Origin: Arthrobacter sp. M2012083
Lineage (GTDB): Bacteria > Actinomycetota > Actinomycetes > Actinomycetales > Micrococcaceae
DNA length: 64,000 bases
Direction: 5' to 3'
NCBI RefSeq assembly: GCF_000281065.1
Contig: NZ_AKKK01000029.1
Location: 1-64,000 of the forward strand
Below the pieces are notes generated by a model. It made no database searches and was not told where the DNA came from. It saw nothing but the letters and a program-made list of their open reading frames with translations. Below are positions 47,047-56,419 of the stretch, piece by piece (within the stretch, counting starts at the first letter, position 1; every line of letters begins with the position of its first letter). The position numbers and the translations under genes are program-made.

Positions 47047-48498
47047 GTGGGAAAGACACTGGCCGAGAAAGTCTGGGACGCGCATGTAGTGCGCAAGGGT
47101 GAGGGCGAAGGAGCCAATGCCCAGCCAGACCTTCTCTTCATCGACCTGCACCTCGTCCATGAAGTGACGTCCCCCCAGGCGTTCGAGGGCCTGCGCCTGG
47201 CCGGCCGGCAGCTGCGACGCGTCGACCTGACCATCGCTACGGAGGACCACAACACTCCCACGCTGGACATCGACAAGCCAATCGCGGACCTGACCAGCCG
47301 CACGCAGATTGAGACCCTGCGCGCCAACTGCAAGGAATTCGGCGTCCGGCTGCACTCCCTCGGTGACAAGGAACAGGGGATCGTGCACGTCGTGGGGCCG
47401 CAGCTGGGACTGACCCAGCCGGGCATGACAGTAGTCTGCGGCGACTCGCACACCTCAACGCACGGCGCCTTTGGTGCGTTGGCCATGGGTATCGGCACGT
47501 CCGAGGTGGAGCACGTCATGGCCACCCAAACCCTGTCTTTGAAGCCGTTCAAGACCATGGCCATCAATGTTGAAGGCACCCTGCGTCCAGGCGTCACCGC
47601 CAAAGACATCATTCTTGCCGTCATCGCCAAGATCGGGACAGGCGGCGGTCAGGGATATGTTCTCGAATACCGTGGTTCTGCTATCCGCGCACTGTCGATG
47701 GACGCCCGTATGACCATTTGCAACATGTCCATCGAAGCTGGTGCCCGCGCCGGCATGGTGGCTCCGGACCAGACCACGTACGACTACATGCAGGGCCGCC
47801 CCCACGCGCCGGAAGGCGCCGACTGGGACGCCGCCGTCGAGTACTGGAACACGCTCAACACGGACGCCGACGCGAGCTTCGACGTCGAAGTTGACCTTGA
47901 CGCCGATACCCTGGAGCCGTTCGTGACCTGGGGAACCAACCCGGGCCAGGGTGTGTCGCTGTCCGCCAAGGTACCGTCACCGGAGGATTTCGGCGACGAG
48001 AATGCCAAGGCAGCCGCCGAGCGCGCCTTGCAGTACATGGGCTTGGAAGCCGGCACCCCCATGAAGGACATCCGCGTGGATACCGTCTTCCTGGGATCCT
48101 GCACCAATTCACGCATCGAGGATCTGCGCGCTGCTGCCGACATCATTCGGGGCCGCGAAAAGGACCCCAAAGTCCGCATGTTGGTGGTACCGGGTTCAGC
48201 CCGTGTCCGCCTGGAGGCAGAAGCGGAAGGCCTGGACAAGGTCTTCAAGGAATTCGGCGCAGAATGGCGTTTCGCCGGTTGCTCCATGTGCTTGGGCATG
48301 AATCCGGACCAGTTGGAACCGGGCGAGCGGTGTGCCTCAACATCCAACCGCAACTTTGAGGGTCGCCAGGGCAAGGGCGGCCGCACGCACCTGGTCTCGC
48401 CTGTCGTGGCGGCGGCTACAGCTGTCCGGGGCACGCTGAGTTCGCCGTCGGACCTCGAGTCCGCAGCCGCAGGCACACTGACCGGAATCGCAGTCTAG
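47047..48498 (+). CDS. leuC: 3-isopropylmalate dehydratase, large subunit
   Basis: This 483-residue aconitase-family subunit isomerises 2- to 3-isopropylmalate with LeuD. The [4Fe-4S] ligands are Cys352 ([11 protein letters not shown]), Cys412 and Cys415 ([11 protein letters not shown]). The [13 protein letters not shown] and [20 protein letters not shown] blocks are intact. The start is a GTG with GGGAG upstream. leuD follows after nine bases. Confidence 0.97.
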   Translation: MGKTLAEKVWDAHVVRKGEGEGANAQPDLLFIDLHLVHEVTSPQAFEGLRLAGRQLRRVDLTIATEDHNTPTLDIDKPIADLTSRTQIETLRANCKEFGVRLHSLGDKEQGIVHVVGPQLGLTQPGMTVVCGDSHTSTHGAFGALAMGIGTSEVEHVMATQTLSLKPFKTMAINVEGTLRPGVTAKDIILAVIAKIGTGGGQGYVLEYRGSAIRALSMDARMTICNMSIEAGARAGMVAPDQTTYDYMQGRPHAPEGADWDAAVEYWNTLNTDADASFDVEVDLDADTLEPFVTWGTNPGQGVSLSAKVPSPEDFGDENAKAAAERALQYMGLEAGTPMKDIRVDTVFLGSCTNSRIEDLRAAADIIRGREKDPKVRMLVVPGSARVRLEAEAEGLDKVFKEFGAEWRFAGCSMCLGMNPDQLEPGERCASTSNRNFEGRQGKGGRTHLVSPVVAAATAVRGTLSSPSDLESAAAGTLTGIAV

Positions 48499-48507
48499 GA
48501 GGATCCC

Positions 48508-49113
48508 ATGGAAGCATTCACTACCCACACCGGCATCGGCGTTCCACTGCGCCAGAGCAACGTGGACACCGATCAGATCATCCCAGCTGTGTACCTCAAG
48601 CGCATCACGCGCACTGGCTTCGAAGACGCCTTGTTCGCTGCATGGCGGAAGGACGAGTCCTTCATCCTGAACCAGGCACCGTTCAATGCCGGCTCCGTGC
48701 TGGTGGCCGGCCCTGATTTCGGTACCGGGTCATCCCGGGAGCACGCTGTATGGGCGTTGAAGGACTATGGTTTCAAAGCCGTTCTGTCCTCCCGGTTCGC
48801 CGATATTTTCCGCGGCAACTCCGGTAAGCAGGGACTGTTGGCGGCCCAGGTGGCTCAGGATGACATTGAACTGATCTGGAAAGTGCTGGAAAACCATCCA
48901 GGCACCGAGGTCAAGGTGGACCTGGTCTCCAAGACGGTTGAGTGCGGTAACGTGGTGGCGCCGTTCGAGATTGACGACTACACCCGTTGGCGCCTCCTGG
49001 AAGGCCTCGATGACATCGGCCTGACCCTTCAGCATGAGTCGGACATCACGGCCTACGAGGCCACGCGCCCCTCCTTCAAGCCGAAGACGCTTCCGGCGAA
49101 AGTTGATGCCTGA
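48508..49113 (+). CDS. leuD: 3-isopropylmalate dehydratase, small subunit
   Basis: This 201-residue subunit completes the isomerase active site. It has [15 protein letters not shown] and the swivel-domain motif [16 protein letters not shown], followed by [23 protein letters not shown] lies just before the ATG. The operon ends at the terminator at 49147-49191. Confidence 0.97.
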   Translation: MEAFTTHTGIGVPLRQSNVDTDQIIPAVYLKRITRTGFEDALFAAWRKDESFILNQAPFNAGSVLVAGPDFGTGSSREHAVWALKDYGFKAVLSSRFADIFRGNSGKQGLLAAQVAQDDIELIWKVLENHPGTEVKVDLVSKTVECGNVVAPFEIDDYTRWRLLEGLDDIGLTLQHESDITAYEATRPSFKPKTLPAKVDA

Positions 49114-49146
49114 TAGCCCCCCATACCAGGCCGCAACCCAGCGGAT

Positions 49147-49192
49147 AAAGGACCGGGAGGCCTCCCTCGGGAGCGCCTGCCGGTCCTTTTTC
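49147..49192 (+). terminator. leuCD terminator
   Basis: AAAGGACCGG (49147-49156) pairs with CCGGTCCTTT (49180-49189), continuing with GAGGC/GCCT pairs inside, and runs into TTTT. It lies 33 bases after leuD. Confidence 0.85.
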
Positions 49193-49324
49193 GTTCGCGG
49201 GCAACGGAAGCCGGATACGTGGGGTGTCGGGCGGTTCCATTTCGGATCGGTAAAGCGAGCTTCTATGCTTAGCTGGAGCCTTTGTAAGTTTGGGGGGCGA
49301 GTAGTCGTGAGGAAACCGGTATAG

Positions 49325-50650
49325 ATGAGTAGTGTTCTGACAATCCGCGGTGGCGTCCCGTTGACCGGGCGAGTGACCGTTCGCGGTGCCAAGAACCTGG
49401 TGCCCAAGGCCATGGTGGCGGCGTTGCTGGGCAGCGAACCATCAGTGCTGAGGAACGTGCCGGAAATCAAGGACGTCGAGGTTGTTACCAGCCTGTTGCA
49501 GCTGCACGGCGTGACCGTTGTGAAGGATCCGGTTTCGGGCGACCTCACCTTGGATCCCAAAGATGCAAAGACTGCCTCCAGTACGGCCATTGATGCGCAC
49601 GCAGGCGATTCGCGGATTCCCATCCTTCTGTGCGGACCGCTGATTCATGCGATCGGCGAGGCCTTCATCCCGGATCTGGGTGGCTGCAAGATCGGCGACA
49701 GGCCCATCGACTATCACCTGAATGTCCTGCGGCAATTCGGTGCCGTGGTGGAAAAGCGCCCCGGCGGCATCCACATTTCTGCCCCGAACGGTCTGCATGG
49801 AGCCAAAATCTCGCTGCCGTATCCATCGGTTGGGGCCACCGAGCAGGTGCTCCTGAGCGCAACGCGTGCCGAGGGCATCACCGAACTCATCGGCGCGGCT
49901 ACGGAACCTGAGATCATCGACCTCATTGCGGTCCTGCAGAAGATGGGCGCCATCATCAGCGTCCAGACTGACCGGACCATCCGGATTGAGGGCGTCAAGG
50001 ACCTTCGGGGCTACAACCACCGGGCACTCCCGGACCGCAACGAATCCGCTTCCTGGGCCTCTGCTGCATTGGTTACCCGTGGCGATATTTTTGTTGAGGG
50101 TGCTTCGCAACGCGACATGATGACGTTCCTGAATACCTACCGCAAAGTTGGTGGCGGCATGGACATCGGCGACGACGGTATCCGCTTCTACCACCAGGGC
50201 GGTAAGCTCTCCCCGCTCGTCCTGGAGACGGATGTCCACCCGGGCTTCATGACGGACTGGCAGCAGCCGCTGGTGGTTGCCCTGACACAGGCCGAGGGCG
50301 TTTCCATCGTCCACGAGACTGTCTACGAGAACCGCTTCGGATTCACGGAAGCCCTTGCCCGGATGGGTGCGAACATCCAAGTACACCGAGAGTGCCTGGG
50401 TAGTGTTCCCTGCCGGTTCGGGCAGCGGAACTTCCTGCACTCGGCAGTGATTTCGGGCCCCACTCCGCTCAGGGGCACCGATATTGACATCCCCGACCTC
50501 CGGGGTGGTTTCAGCCACCTCATCGCAGCGCTGGCTGCTACGGGCACATCACGCGTTACGGGCATCGACATCATCAACCGCGGTTACGAGCGCTTTACCG
50601 AGAAGCTGGCCGGGCTGGGCGCCGATTTCGATATCACCACCACCAAGTAG
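49325..50650 (+). CDS. murA: UDP-N-acetylglucosamine 1-carboxyvinyltransferase
   Basis: This 441-residue enzyme transfers enolpyruvate from PEP to UDP-GlcNAc, the first committed step of peptidoglycan synthesis and the fosfomycin target. RGAKNLVPKAMVAALL is the N-terminal motif, and Cys121 in LGGCKIGDRPIDYH is at the position of the active-site cysteine. The Asn-Arg region GRVTVRGAKN binds substrate. GAGGAAA lies upstream of the ATG. It starts a cell-envelope cluster with plsC, gpsA and ddl. Confidence 0.95.
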   Translation: MSSVLTIRGGVPLTGRVTVRGAKNLVPKAMVAALLGSEPSVLRNVPEIKDVEVVTSLLQLHGVTVVKDPVSGDLTLDPKDAKTASSTAIDAHAGDSRIPILLCGPLIHAIGEAFIPDLGGCKIGDRPIDYHLNVLRQFGAVVEKRPGGIHISAPNGLHGAKISLPYPSVGATEQVLLSATRAEGITELIGAATEPEIIDLIAVLQKMGAIISVQTDRTIRIEGVKDLRGYNHRALPDRNESASWASAALVTRGDIFVEGASQRDMMTFLNTYRKVGGGMDIGDDGIRFYHQGGKLSPLVLETDVHPGFMTDWQQPLVVALTQAEGVSIVHETVYENRFGFTEALARMGANIQVHRECLGSVPCRFGQRNFLHSAVISGPTPLRGTDIDIPDLRGGFSHLIAALAATGTSRVTGIDIINRGYERFTEKLAGLGADFDITTTK

Positions 50651-50661
50651 CGGGGGCTCCT

Positions 50662-51435
50662 TTGAAGGAATCGGCCAAGAGCCGTGCAACGTTCATGCTG
50701 CTGGCTGGCCTGGCTCGTCCATTGATGAACATCCTGATGGCCAAAAAGTGGGAAGGTGTGGAGAACCTTCCGCCCGGCGGCTTCATCGCAGTACCAAACC
50801 ACTGCACGGAGATCGACCCCATCGTCATCGGACACATGGTCTACAACCAGAAGCGGCCGCCGCACTTCCTGGCGAAGACGGGCCTTTTCAAGGTCCCCGT
50901 GCTGGGTGCACTACTGCACGCCACCAGGCAGATTCCGGTTGAACGCTCGACGGCGGGTGCGAACCGCTCGCTTCAAGTCGCCAAAGAGGTGGTGGACGCC
51001 GGTGGTGCCATCATCATCTACCCTGAAGGCACTCTCACCCGCGACCCCGATCTTTGGCCGATGAAGGGCCACACCGGGGCCGCCAGACTTGCCCTGCAGA
51101 CCGGAGCCCCTGTGGTGCCCATGGCCCATTGGGGTGCCCAGGAAGTTTTCCCGCGGTATGCCAAACGGTTCCACATCTTCCCTCGCAAGACTGTCCGCGT
51201 ACTTGTTGGCAAGCCCGTTGATCTCAGTGCCTTCAGTGAACGGCCGCTGGACCGCGCAACGCTGACTGCGGCCACTGAAGTCATCATGGCTGCCATCACG
51301 GAGCTCCTTGAAACCCTTCGAGGTGAACCTGCCCCTGCTGAGCGCTGGGATCCGGCTGTCCACAAACAGTCCAAGCACGGCCGCTTCATTCAGGGCGGTT
51401 CTCCTGATGCCAGCGAAGGGGAGGACGGGAAATGA
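50662..51435 (+). CDS. plsC: 1-acylglycerol-3-phosphate acyltransferase
   Basis: This 257-residue membrane-associated acyltransferase makes phosphatidic acid from lysophosphatidic acid. The catalytic HX4D motif is His47-Asp52 in PNHCTEIDPI; the substrate motif PEGTLTRDPD is further on. The start is a TTG 11 bases after murA, preceded by GGGGG; the next in-frame ATG is 11 codons downstream. Its end overlaps gpsA by ATGA. Confidence 0.92.
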   Translation: MKESAKSRATFMLLAGLARPLMNILMAKKWEGVENLPPGGFIAVPNHCTEIDPIVIGHMVYNQKRPPHFLAKTGLFKVPVLGALLHATRQIPVERSTAGANRSLQVAKEVVDAGGAIIIYPEGTLTRDPDLWPMKGHTGAARLALQTGAPVVPMAHWGAQEVFPRYAKRFHIFPRKTVRVLVGKPVDLSAFSERPLDRATLTAATEVIMAAITELLETLRGEPAPAERWDPAVHKQSKHGRFIQGGSPDASEGEDGK

Positions 51436-52484
51436 CTCCAGTGGAAATGAACGTCTCCACACCGGACATCGTTGCCGTTTTGGGTGCGGGTTCATGGGGA
51501 ACCACGTTTGCGAAGGTGCTGGCCGATGCCGCGACGGCGACCGGATCTGAACGTAGTATCCGGATCTGGGGTCGCCGGGCGGAAGTCGTGGAGCAGATCA
51601 ACTCTTCCCACCGCAATGAGCAGTACCTCAAAGACATTGAGCTTCCACCATCGGTAACAGCGTCCACGGATGTGGAGGAGGTGCTCAAGGATGCCACCCT
51701 GGTGGTCCTCGCCGTGCCTGCCCAGTCGCTTCGGCCGCAGCTCGGGGAGTGGAAGGCCTTCCTTGCGCCCGACGCCGTGGTCGTATCCCTGATGAAGGGC
51801 CTGGAACTGGGCACGGACGCCCGGATGAGCGAAGTCATTGCCCAGGAGTTGGGTCTCCCCGCTCCCCGGGTGGCAGTAGTATCGGGTCCCAACCTGGCCA
51901 TGGAAATCGCCAGGGAGCAACCAACAGCGTCAGTTGTTGCCTGCAGTGACGCAGAAACTGCTGCTGCCATAGCGCTGTGCTGCACGGCGCCCTACTTCCG
52001 GCCGTACACCAGCACTGATGTTGTGGGGGTGGAAATCGGCGGGATCGTGAAGAATGTGATTGCGCTTGCTGTGGGCATTTGCGAAGGCCGGCAGATGGGC
52101 GACAACACAAAAGCTTCGGTGATCACGCGCGGACTCGCTGAGACGTCCCGGCTTGCGCTTGCCCTGGGTGGAGAAGCCCACACCATGGCTGGTCTTGCCG
52201 GACTCGGCGATCTCGTGGCCACCTGCTCTTCAGCCCTCTCGCGTAACCACACCGCTGGCAGGTTGCTTGGTGAAGGCCTCAGCCTTGAGCAAGTGGCCGA
52301 ACAGATGACGCAAACTGCAGAGGGCATCAAATCCGGCCCCGCTGTGCACGAGCTGGCCGGCAAGTTGAATGTTGAAATGCCCATTACGGCTGCCGTCGTG
52401 GCGGTGCTTGAAGGCAGAATGTCCGTTGATGACCTGGGGCCACGACTGTTGGCCCGGGCACTGAAGTCCGAAGGCGACTACTGA
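51432..52484 (+). CDS. gpsA: Glycerol-3-phosphate dehydrogenase [NAD(P)+]
   Basis: This 350-residue enzyme reduces dihydroxyacetone phosphate to glycerol-3-phosphate, the backbone for the acyltransferase reaction encoded just upstream. The N-terminal Rossmann motif VAVLGAGSWGTTFAKVLAD and the C-terminal catalytic block with GIVKNVIALAVGICEG are present. Start and stop overlap plsC and ddl (ATGA and TGATG), so the three genes are tightly coupled. Confidence 0.96.
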   Translation: MTPVEMNVSTPDIVAVLGAGSWGTTFAKVLADAATATGSERSIRIWGRRAEVVEQINSSHRNEQYLKDIELPPSVTASTDVEEVLKDATLVVLAVPAQSLRPQLGEWKAFLAPDAVVVSLMKGLELGTDARMSEVIAQELGLPAPRVAVVSGPNLAMEIAREQPTASVVACSDAETAAAIALCCTAPYFRPYTSTDVVGVEIGGIVKNVIALAVGICEGRQMGDNTKASVITRGLAETSRLALALGGEAHTMAGLAGLGDLVATCSSALSRNHTAGRLLGEGLSLEQVAEQMTQTAEGIKSGPAVHELAGKLNVEMPITAAVVAVLEGRMSVDDLGPRLLARALKSEGDY

Positions 52485-53620
52485 TGGTGACTGACCAATC
52501 CACCCCTTTGACGGGCCGCCCCCGTGTAGCGATCCTCTTCGGGGGGCGCTCCAGCGAGCATGCCGTCAGCTGTGTCACAGCAGCTGGCGTCATGGGGGCG
52601 ATCGACAAGAACAAATACGAGGTCATACCGATTGGCATCGCCAAATCAGGGCAGTGGGTACTCGCCTCGGGCGACACCAGCGACTGGTCCTTGAGCTCGG
52701 CAGCGCTTCCCGAGGTGGCGCCGTCGGGCAGGACCGTGACCTTGGCTGAAGTGGGTGGTGAGCATCAACTCATCGTGACCGAACCCAACGCCGTTCCCCA
52801 GGAACTGGGTTCCGTGGACGTCGTCTTCCCCCTGCTTCATGGGCCATGGGGCGAAGACGGCACCATCCAAGGCCTCTTGGAGCTGTCAGACACGCGCTAT
52901 GTCGGCGCAGGGGTGCTGGCCTCGGCCGTGGGGATGGACAAGCATTACATGAAGGTGGTGTTTGAATCCGCCGGACTGAGCGTCGGACCGTACGTAGCCG
53001 TCACAGACCGCGAATGGACCACGGACGCCGAGGCTGTCCGTAAGCGGGTGGACAAGCTCGGATACCCTGTGTTCGTCAAGCCTGCCCGCGCGGGTTCGTC
53101 CATGGGTATCTCCAAGGTCGACTCGATCGAAGGACTGGACGCTGCCATCGAGGAAGCCCGCCGCCATGACCTGAAGCTGGTCATTGAAGCCGGCATCGTG
53201 GGCCGGGAGATCGAGTGTGCTGTCCTTCAGGGCCGCGGCACGGCCGCGCCCCGTACTTCCATGCCGGGTGAGATTGCGGTGGCAGCCGGTGAGCACCAGT
53301 TCTATGACTTTGCTGCCAAGTACGTTGAGGACGGTGCCGCAGCCCTGAGTTGCCCGGCTGACATGCCCGACGAGGCAATCGCACGCGTGCGTGAACTCGC
53401 CGCCGTCGCTTTCGATGCCGTGGGAGCGGAAGGCCTCAGTCGTGTGGATTTCTTCTACACCCCGGCCGGTGAATTGATCATCAATGAGATCAACACCATG
53501 CCAGGCTTCACGCCCAAGAGCATGTACCCGCAGATGTGGGCGGCATCAGGGCTGGCTTACGGGGACTTGATCGACGAACTGATCCATCTGGCGCTGACCC
53601 GGAAGACGGGGCTGCGCTAA
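52484..53620 (+). CDS. ddl: D-alanine--D-alanine ligase
   Basis: This 378-residue ATP-grasp enzyme makes the D-Ala-D-Ala end of the peptidoglycan stem. VAILFGGRSSEHAVSCVTA is the N-terminal signature, FVKPARAGSSMGISKVD the ATP-binding strand and NEINTMPGFTPKSMYP the C-terminal metal site. The first ATG base is shared with the gpsA stop. The convergent DUF3515 gene ends four bases after its stop. Confidence 0.96.
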   Translation: MVTDQSTPLTGRPRVAILFGGRSSEHAVSCVTAAGVMGAIDKNKYEVIPIGIAKSGQWVLASGDTSDWSLSSAALPEVAPSGRTVTLAEVGGEHQLIVTEPNAVPQELGSVDVVFPLLHGPWGEDGTIQGLLELSDTRYVGAGVLASAVGMDKHYMKVVFESAGLSVGPYVAVTDREWTTDAEAVRKRVDKLGYPVFVKPARAGSSMGISKVDSIEGLDAAIEEARRHDLKLVIEAGIVGREIECAVLQGRGTAAPRTSMPGEIAVAAGEHQFYDFAAKYVEDGAAALSCPADMPDEAIARVRELAAVAFDAVGAEGLSRVDFFYTPAGELIINEINTMPGFTPKSMYPQMWAASGLAYGDLIDELIHLALTRKTGLR

Positions 53621-53624
53621 AGCA

Positions 53625-54134
53625 CTACTGCGAGGACGGCAGGTTCTGCAGATCTTCCTGGCCCACGCACTTTCCGGTTGCCTTGATCTTGCCAACCGCG
53701 GCTGCCAACTCAGTCAGGACAGTTGCTGAACTGATGTTGGCCGCCTCCAGCTTGACGGGATCTATCAGGATCTCCGTGGCTGGTTCGCGGCCGAACGTGG
53801 TCAGGGTGTAAACGGGATCGCCTTCCTTGATGACCCAGTCGATGTCGTTGACGCTCACACAACGGTCCGTCGTAGGTCCGGGAACATTCACTCCGCATCG
53901 GAGAATGACCTGCGAGGGATCTCCCCAGGCAGCTGTCGCCTGGCTGTTGGTTTTGCGGAGGGCAGCATCTCCGATCTGGTCCGGCAGCGCCACCATCATT
54001 GGCGCGCAGGCAGGATTGGCTGCGTCGGAGGCTGCAGTGACGTCCACGGCTGGTGCGCAGGCCGCCAAAGCCGTCACGGATGCGGAGGCCACGGCGATAG
54101 CCAGGGCGGTCCGGGGAAGGGTCTTTCGGTGCAT
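53625..54134 (-). CDS. DUF3515 lipoprotein
   Basis: This 169-residue protein has a signal peptide with lipobox LAAC and the DUF3515 pattern CAPMMVALPDQIGD, WGDPSQVILRCGV and DWVIKEGDPVYTLTTFGREP. It is an actinobacterial envelope protein of unknown function commonly located between ddl and thiL. The ATG is six bases after TAGGCT (complement of 54141-54146), without a ribosome binding site. Confidence 0.88.
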   Translation of the reverse strand: MHRKTLPRTALAIAVASASVTALAACAPAVDVTAASDAANPACAPMMVALPDQIGDAALRKTNSQATAAWGDPSQVILRCGVNVPGPTTDRCVSVNDIDWVIKEGDPVYTLTTFGREPATEILIDPVKLEAANISSATVLTELAAAVGKIKATGKCVGQEDLQNLPSSQ

Positions 54135-54140
54135 TTATCC

Positions 54141-54146
54141 AGCCTA
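54141..54146 (-). promoter_or_regulatory. -10 box for leaderless DUF3515 mRNA
   Basis: TAGGCT on the complement, six bases before the ATG at 54134. Same hexamer and spacing as the pair at 1569 and 1605. Confidence 0.5.
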
Positions 54147-54279
54147 TCCCGCAAGCGCTGGCAGGCAGATTCGCGTTGCCCGGGTCACAATCCCGCTGGA
54201 ACTGCCGTTCAGAGAGCCGCATTATTCTGTCGGTGGATCGCGATAGCGTAGAGCGGTGCCATGAGTAGACACTGGCGCC

Positions 54280-55317
54280 GTGCCAAGAGAAGAGTTGACA
54301 GCAGTGCCAGAAGAACCGTTGACCGTCCAACATCTGTCGGAGTCCGAGCTCCTCGCGCGGATTTTTCCGCGCCTTCACCGTAGCCCCGGAGTCCTGCTGG
54401 GACCCGGTGACGACGCCGCCCTGATAGCAGCGCCGGATGGCAGGGCACTCATCTCCATCGACACCCAAACTCAGGACCAGGACTTCAGGCTTGAGTGGCG
54501 TAACGGCTACCGCACCACAGGATTCGACGTCGGCTGGAAGGCTGCAGCGCAGAACCTCAGTGACATCAACGCCATGGGCGGCAGTGCCACCAGTCTCGTG
54601 GTAAGCCTCACCATGCCGCCGGAAACGCCCGTCGAATGGGTTGAAGCGTTTGCTGACGGGCTCACTGCTGCAATTGTTGGCTTGGGCGCTTCGGATTGCT
54701 CGGTGGCCGGCGGGGACCTTGGAAGGGGCCGCGAGCTGGCGGTGACCGTCGCCGTCGTCGGAACGCTTGCCGGCGTGGCGCCAGTGCTGAGGTCCGGTGC
54801 CAAACCAGGGGACGTCGTGGCGGTTGCAGGGACGCTGGGAAGGGCAGCGGCGGGCTGGGCGCTGCTGGAAAGCGACATTCCGTTTGACAACCTGGCTCCT
54901 GAGTTGCGGAGCCTGGTGGACAACCAATGCCGGCCAATACCACCACTGGCCGCCGGACCACTGGCTGCGCGTACGGGTGCTACAGCCATGATGGACATTT
55001 CCGATGGCTTGCTGAGGGATGGCAACCGCTTGGCCGGAGCGAGCAACGTGGTCCTCGATTTCGATCCCGTTGCTTTGAAGACTCACGCAGTCTCATTGGA
55101 GCCGGCAGCTGCCCTTCTGGGATGGGAAGCCATGCGGTGGGTGCTTGGCGGGGGAGAAGACCACGGTTTGCTTGCTACGTTCCCGGCAGGAATTCAGCTG
55201 CCGCAGGGCTTCACTGCGATAGGCTCGGTGCAAGCCGTTGTCGAGCCGCCAGGCAGTGGCGTCCGGATTGCCGGGCAAACTGCTGACACCGTTGGATGGG
55301 ATCACTTTGCAGACTAA
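54280..55317 (+). CDS. thiL: Thiamine-monophosphate kinase
   Basis: This 345-residue AIR-synthase-like enzyme phosphorylates thiamine monophosphate to the diphosphate cofactor. The GPGDDAALI metal-binding loop, DVGWKAAAQNLSDINAMGG and MDISDGLLRDGNRLA blocks are typical. The GTG at 54280 lies six bases after GACACT; a GTG eight codons later is an alternative start. There is no riboswitch-like structure upstream. Confidence 0.93.
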   Translation: MPREELTAVPEEPLTVQHLSESELLARIFPRLHRSPGVLLGPGDDAALIAAPDGRALISIDTQTQDQDFRLEWRNGYRTTGFDVGWKAAAQNLSDINAMGGSATSLVVSLTMPPETPVEWVEAFADGLTAAIVGLGASDCSVAGGDLGRGRELAVTVAVVGTLAGVAPVLRSGAKPGDVVAVAGTLGRAAAGWALLESDIPFDNLAPELRSLVDNQCRPIPPLAAGPLAARTGATAMMDISDGLLRDGNRLAGASNVVLDFDPVALKTHAVSLEPAAALLGWEAMRWVLGGGEDHGLLATFPAGIQLPQGFTAIGSVQAVVEPPGSGVRIAGQTADTVGWDHFAD

Positions 55318-56419
55318 GATCGCCGCGAATGCACACGCCATGAAACGTTGGCTCGGCAAGGCGGAGGTGGTCCTCGGCAACCACAGCGACCGTCTCAATG
55401 CGATCAACATCTTCCCTGTCGCGGACGGTGATACCGGAACCAACCTTTATCTCACTGTTCGGGCAGCTGTCGCTGCCCTTGGCGGAACTGCGCCGGACTC
55501 CACTGAAACCGGCAACGACGTCGGCGCCGTACTGTCCCGTGCCGGGCAGGCAGCCATGGAGCAAGCCCGAGGCAATTCGGGCACACTCTTTGCGGTATTC
55601 CTATGCGCCGCTGCCGAGCCCCTGGCCGGGAAAACCCGACTCAGCGCACCCCTGCTGGCTACTGCGCTGAACAGGGCACAGATCCGCGCCTGGTCCGCCT
55701 TGAGTGAACCTGTGGCAGGCACCATGCTTTCGGTTTTGGAAGCGGCCGCTCATGCCGCTCAAGCTGTGGATGCATCCCAAAGTGGCGACGACAGCAACCA
55801 TGCATTGGGACTCTCGCTCGACGCTGTGGTGGAGGCAGCCTACCAGGCCGTCGTCCGGACAGAGGATGAGCTCGCGCAACTCCATGAAGCACACGTTGTG
55901 GACGCAGGGGGCGTGGGGATGCTGCTGGTGCTGGATTGCCTCCGAGCCGCCGTCCTGGGCGAGGAACTCCAAGAGGAGTTACTAGACGGCCTCCACGGCT
56001 ACAAATTGCAGGATCCCCACATCCATGAGCACATGCCGGCCGATGACGGCGTGGAAGTCATGTGCACCATCAACCTCTCGCCCCTGAATGCGGCCATCCT
56101 CCGGCAACGCCTGGACGAGATGGGTGATTCCGTCATCATGAGCCAAGTAGGCGGTGCCCAAGGCACTGATGATGACGACGACGAATCCAGTGTGGAAATC
56201 AGCTACCGTTGGCGCGTTCATGTCCACGTCGCCGACCCGGAGCCGGCCGTGGCATTCATTCGTTCGCTGGGAGAACCGACCGATATAGCGGTAAGCCAGT
56301 TGGCAATACCCCGTGATGACGTTCAGCACCCGGCTCCCACACAGGAGCCGGCCGGCAGCGAGTCCACCAGCATCAATGACGCTTTTAATGTCTCAGGCCA
56401 GTCACGGCATGAATACTGA
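55307..56419 (+). CDS. DAK/DhaL-type phosphatase domain protein (FakA/YloV-like)
   Basis: This 370-residue protein has a DhaL-like nucleotide/glycerone-kinase domain with the metal-binding signature AINIFPVADGDTGTNLYLT, ARGNSGTLFAV and a central VDAGGVGMLLVLD motif. A C-terminal domain of the DegV-linked/FakA type follows. FakA members are fatty acid kinases working with FakB; no FakB gene is seen here. The start is uncertain: TTG at 55307 (overlapping thiL, after GGATGGGA) or ATG at 55340. Its end overlaps recG by 11 bases. Confidence 0.87.
   Translation: MQTKIAANAHAMKRWLGKAEVVLGNHSDRLNAINIFPVADGDTGTNLYLTVRAAVAALGGTAPDSTETGNDVGAVLSRAGQAAMEQARGNSGTLFAVFLCAAAEPLAGKTRLSAPLLATALNRAQIRAWSALSEPVAGTMLSVLEAAAHAAQAVDASQSGDDSNHALGLSLDAVVEAAYQAVVRTEDELAQLHEAHVVDAGGVGMLLVLDCLRAAVLGEELQEELLDGLHGYKLQDPHIHEHMPADDGVEVMCTINLSPLNAAILRQRLDEMGDSVIMSQVGGAQGTDDDDDESSVEISYRWRVHVHVADPEPAVAFIRSLGEPTDIAVSQLAIPRDDVQHPAPTQEPAGSESTSINDAFNVSGQSRHEY

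Noticed and set aside
46924..47451. Upstream extension of the ltbR frame
   Set aside because: It would run through the leuC promoter and the leuC coding region; the family N-terminus begins at 46923.
54135..54279. TPP riboswitch upstream of thiL
   Set aside because: The gap is short, holds two divergent promoters and shows no TPP-binding core.
53710..55086. Minus-strand frame of 458 codons spanning DUF3515 and thiL
   Set aside because: It crosses the divergent promoter region between two well-supported genes and has no domain.
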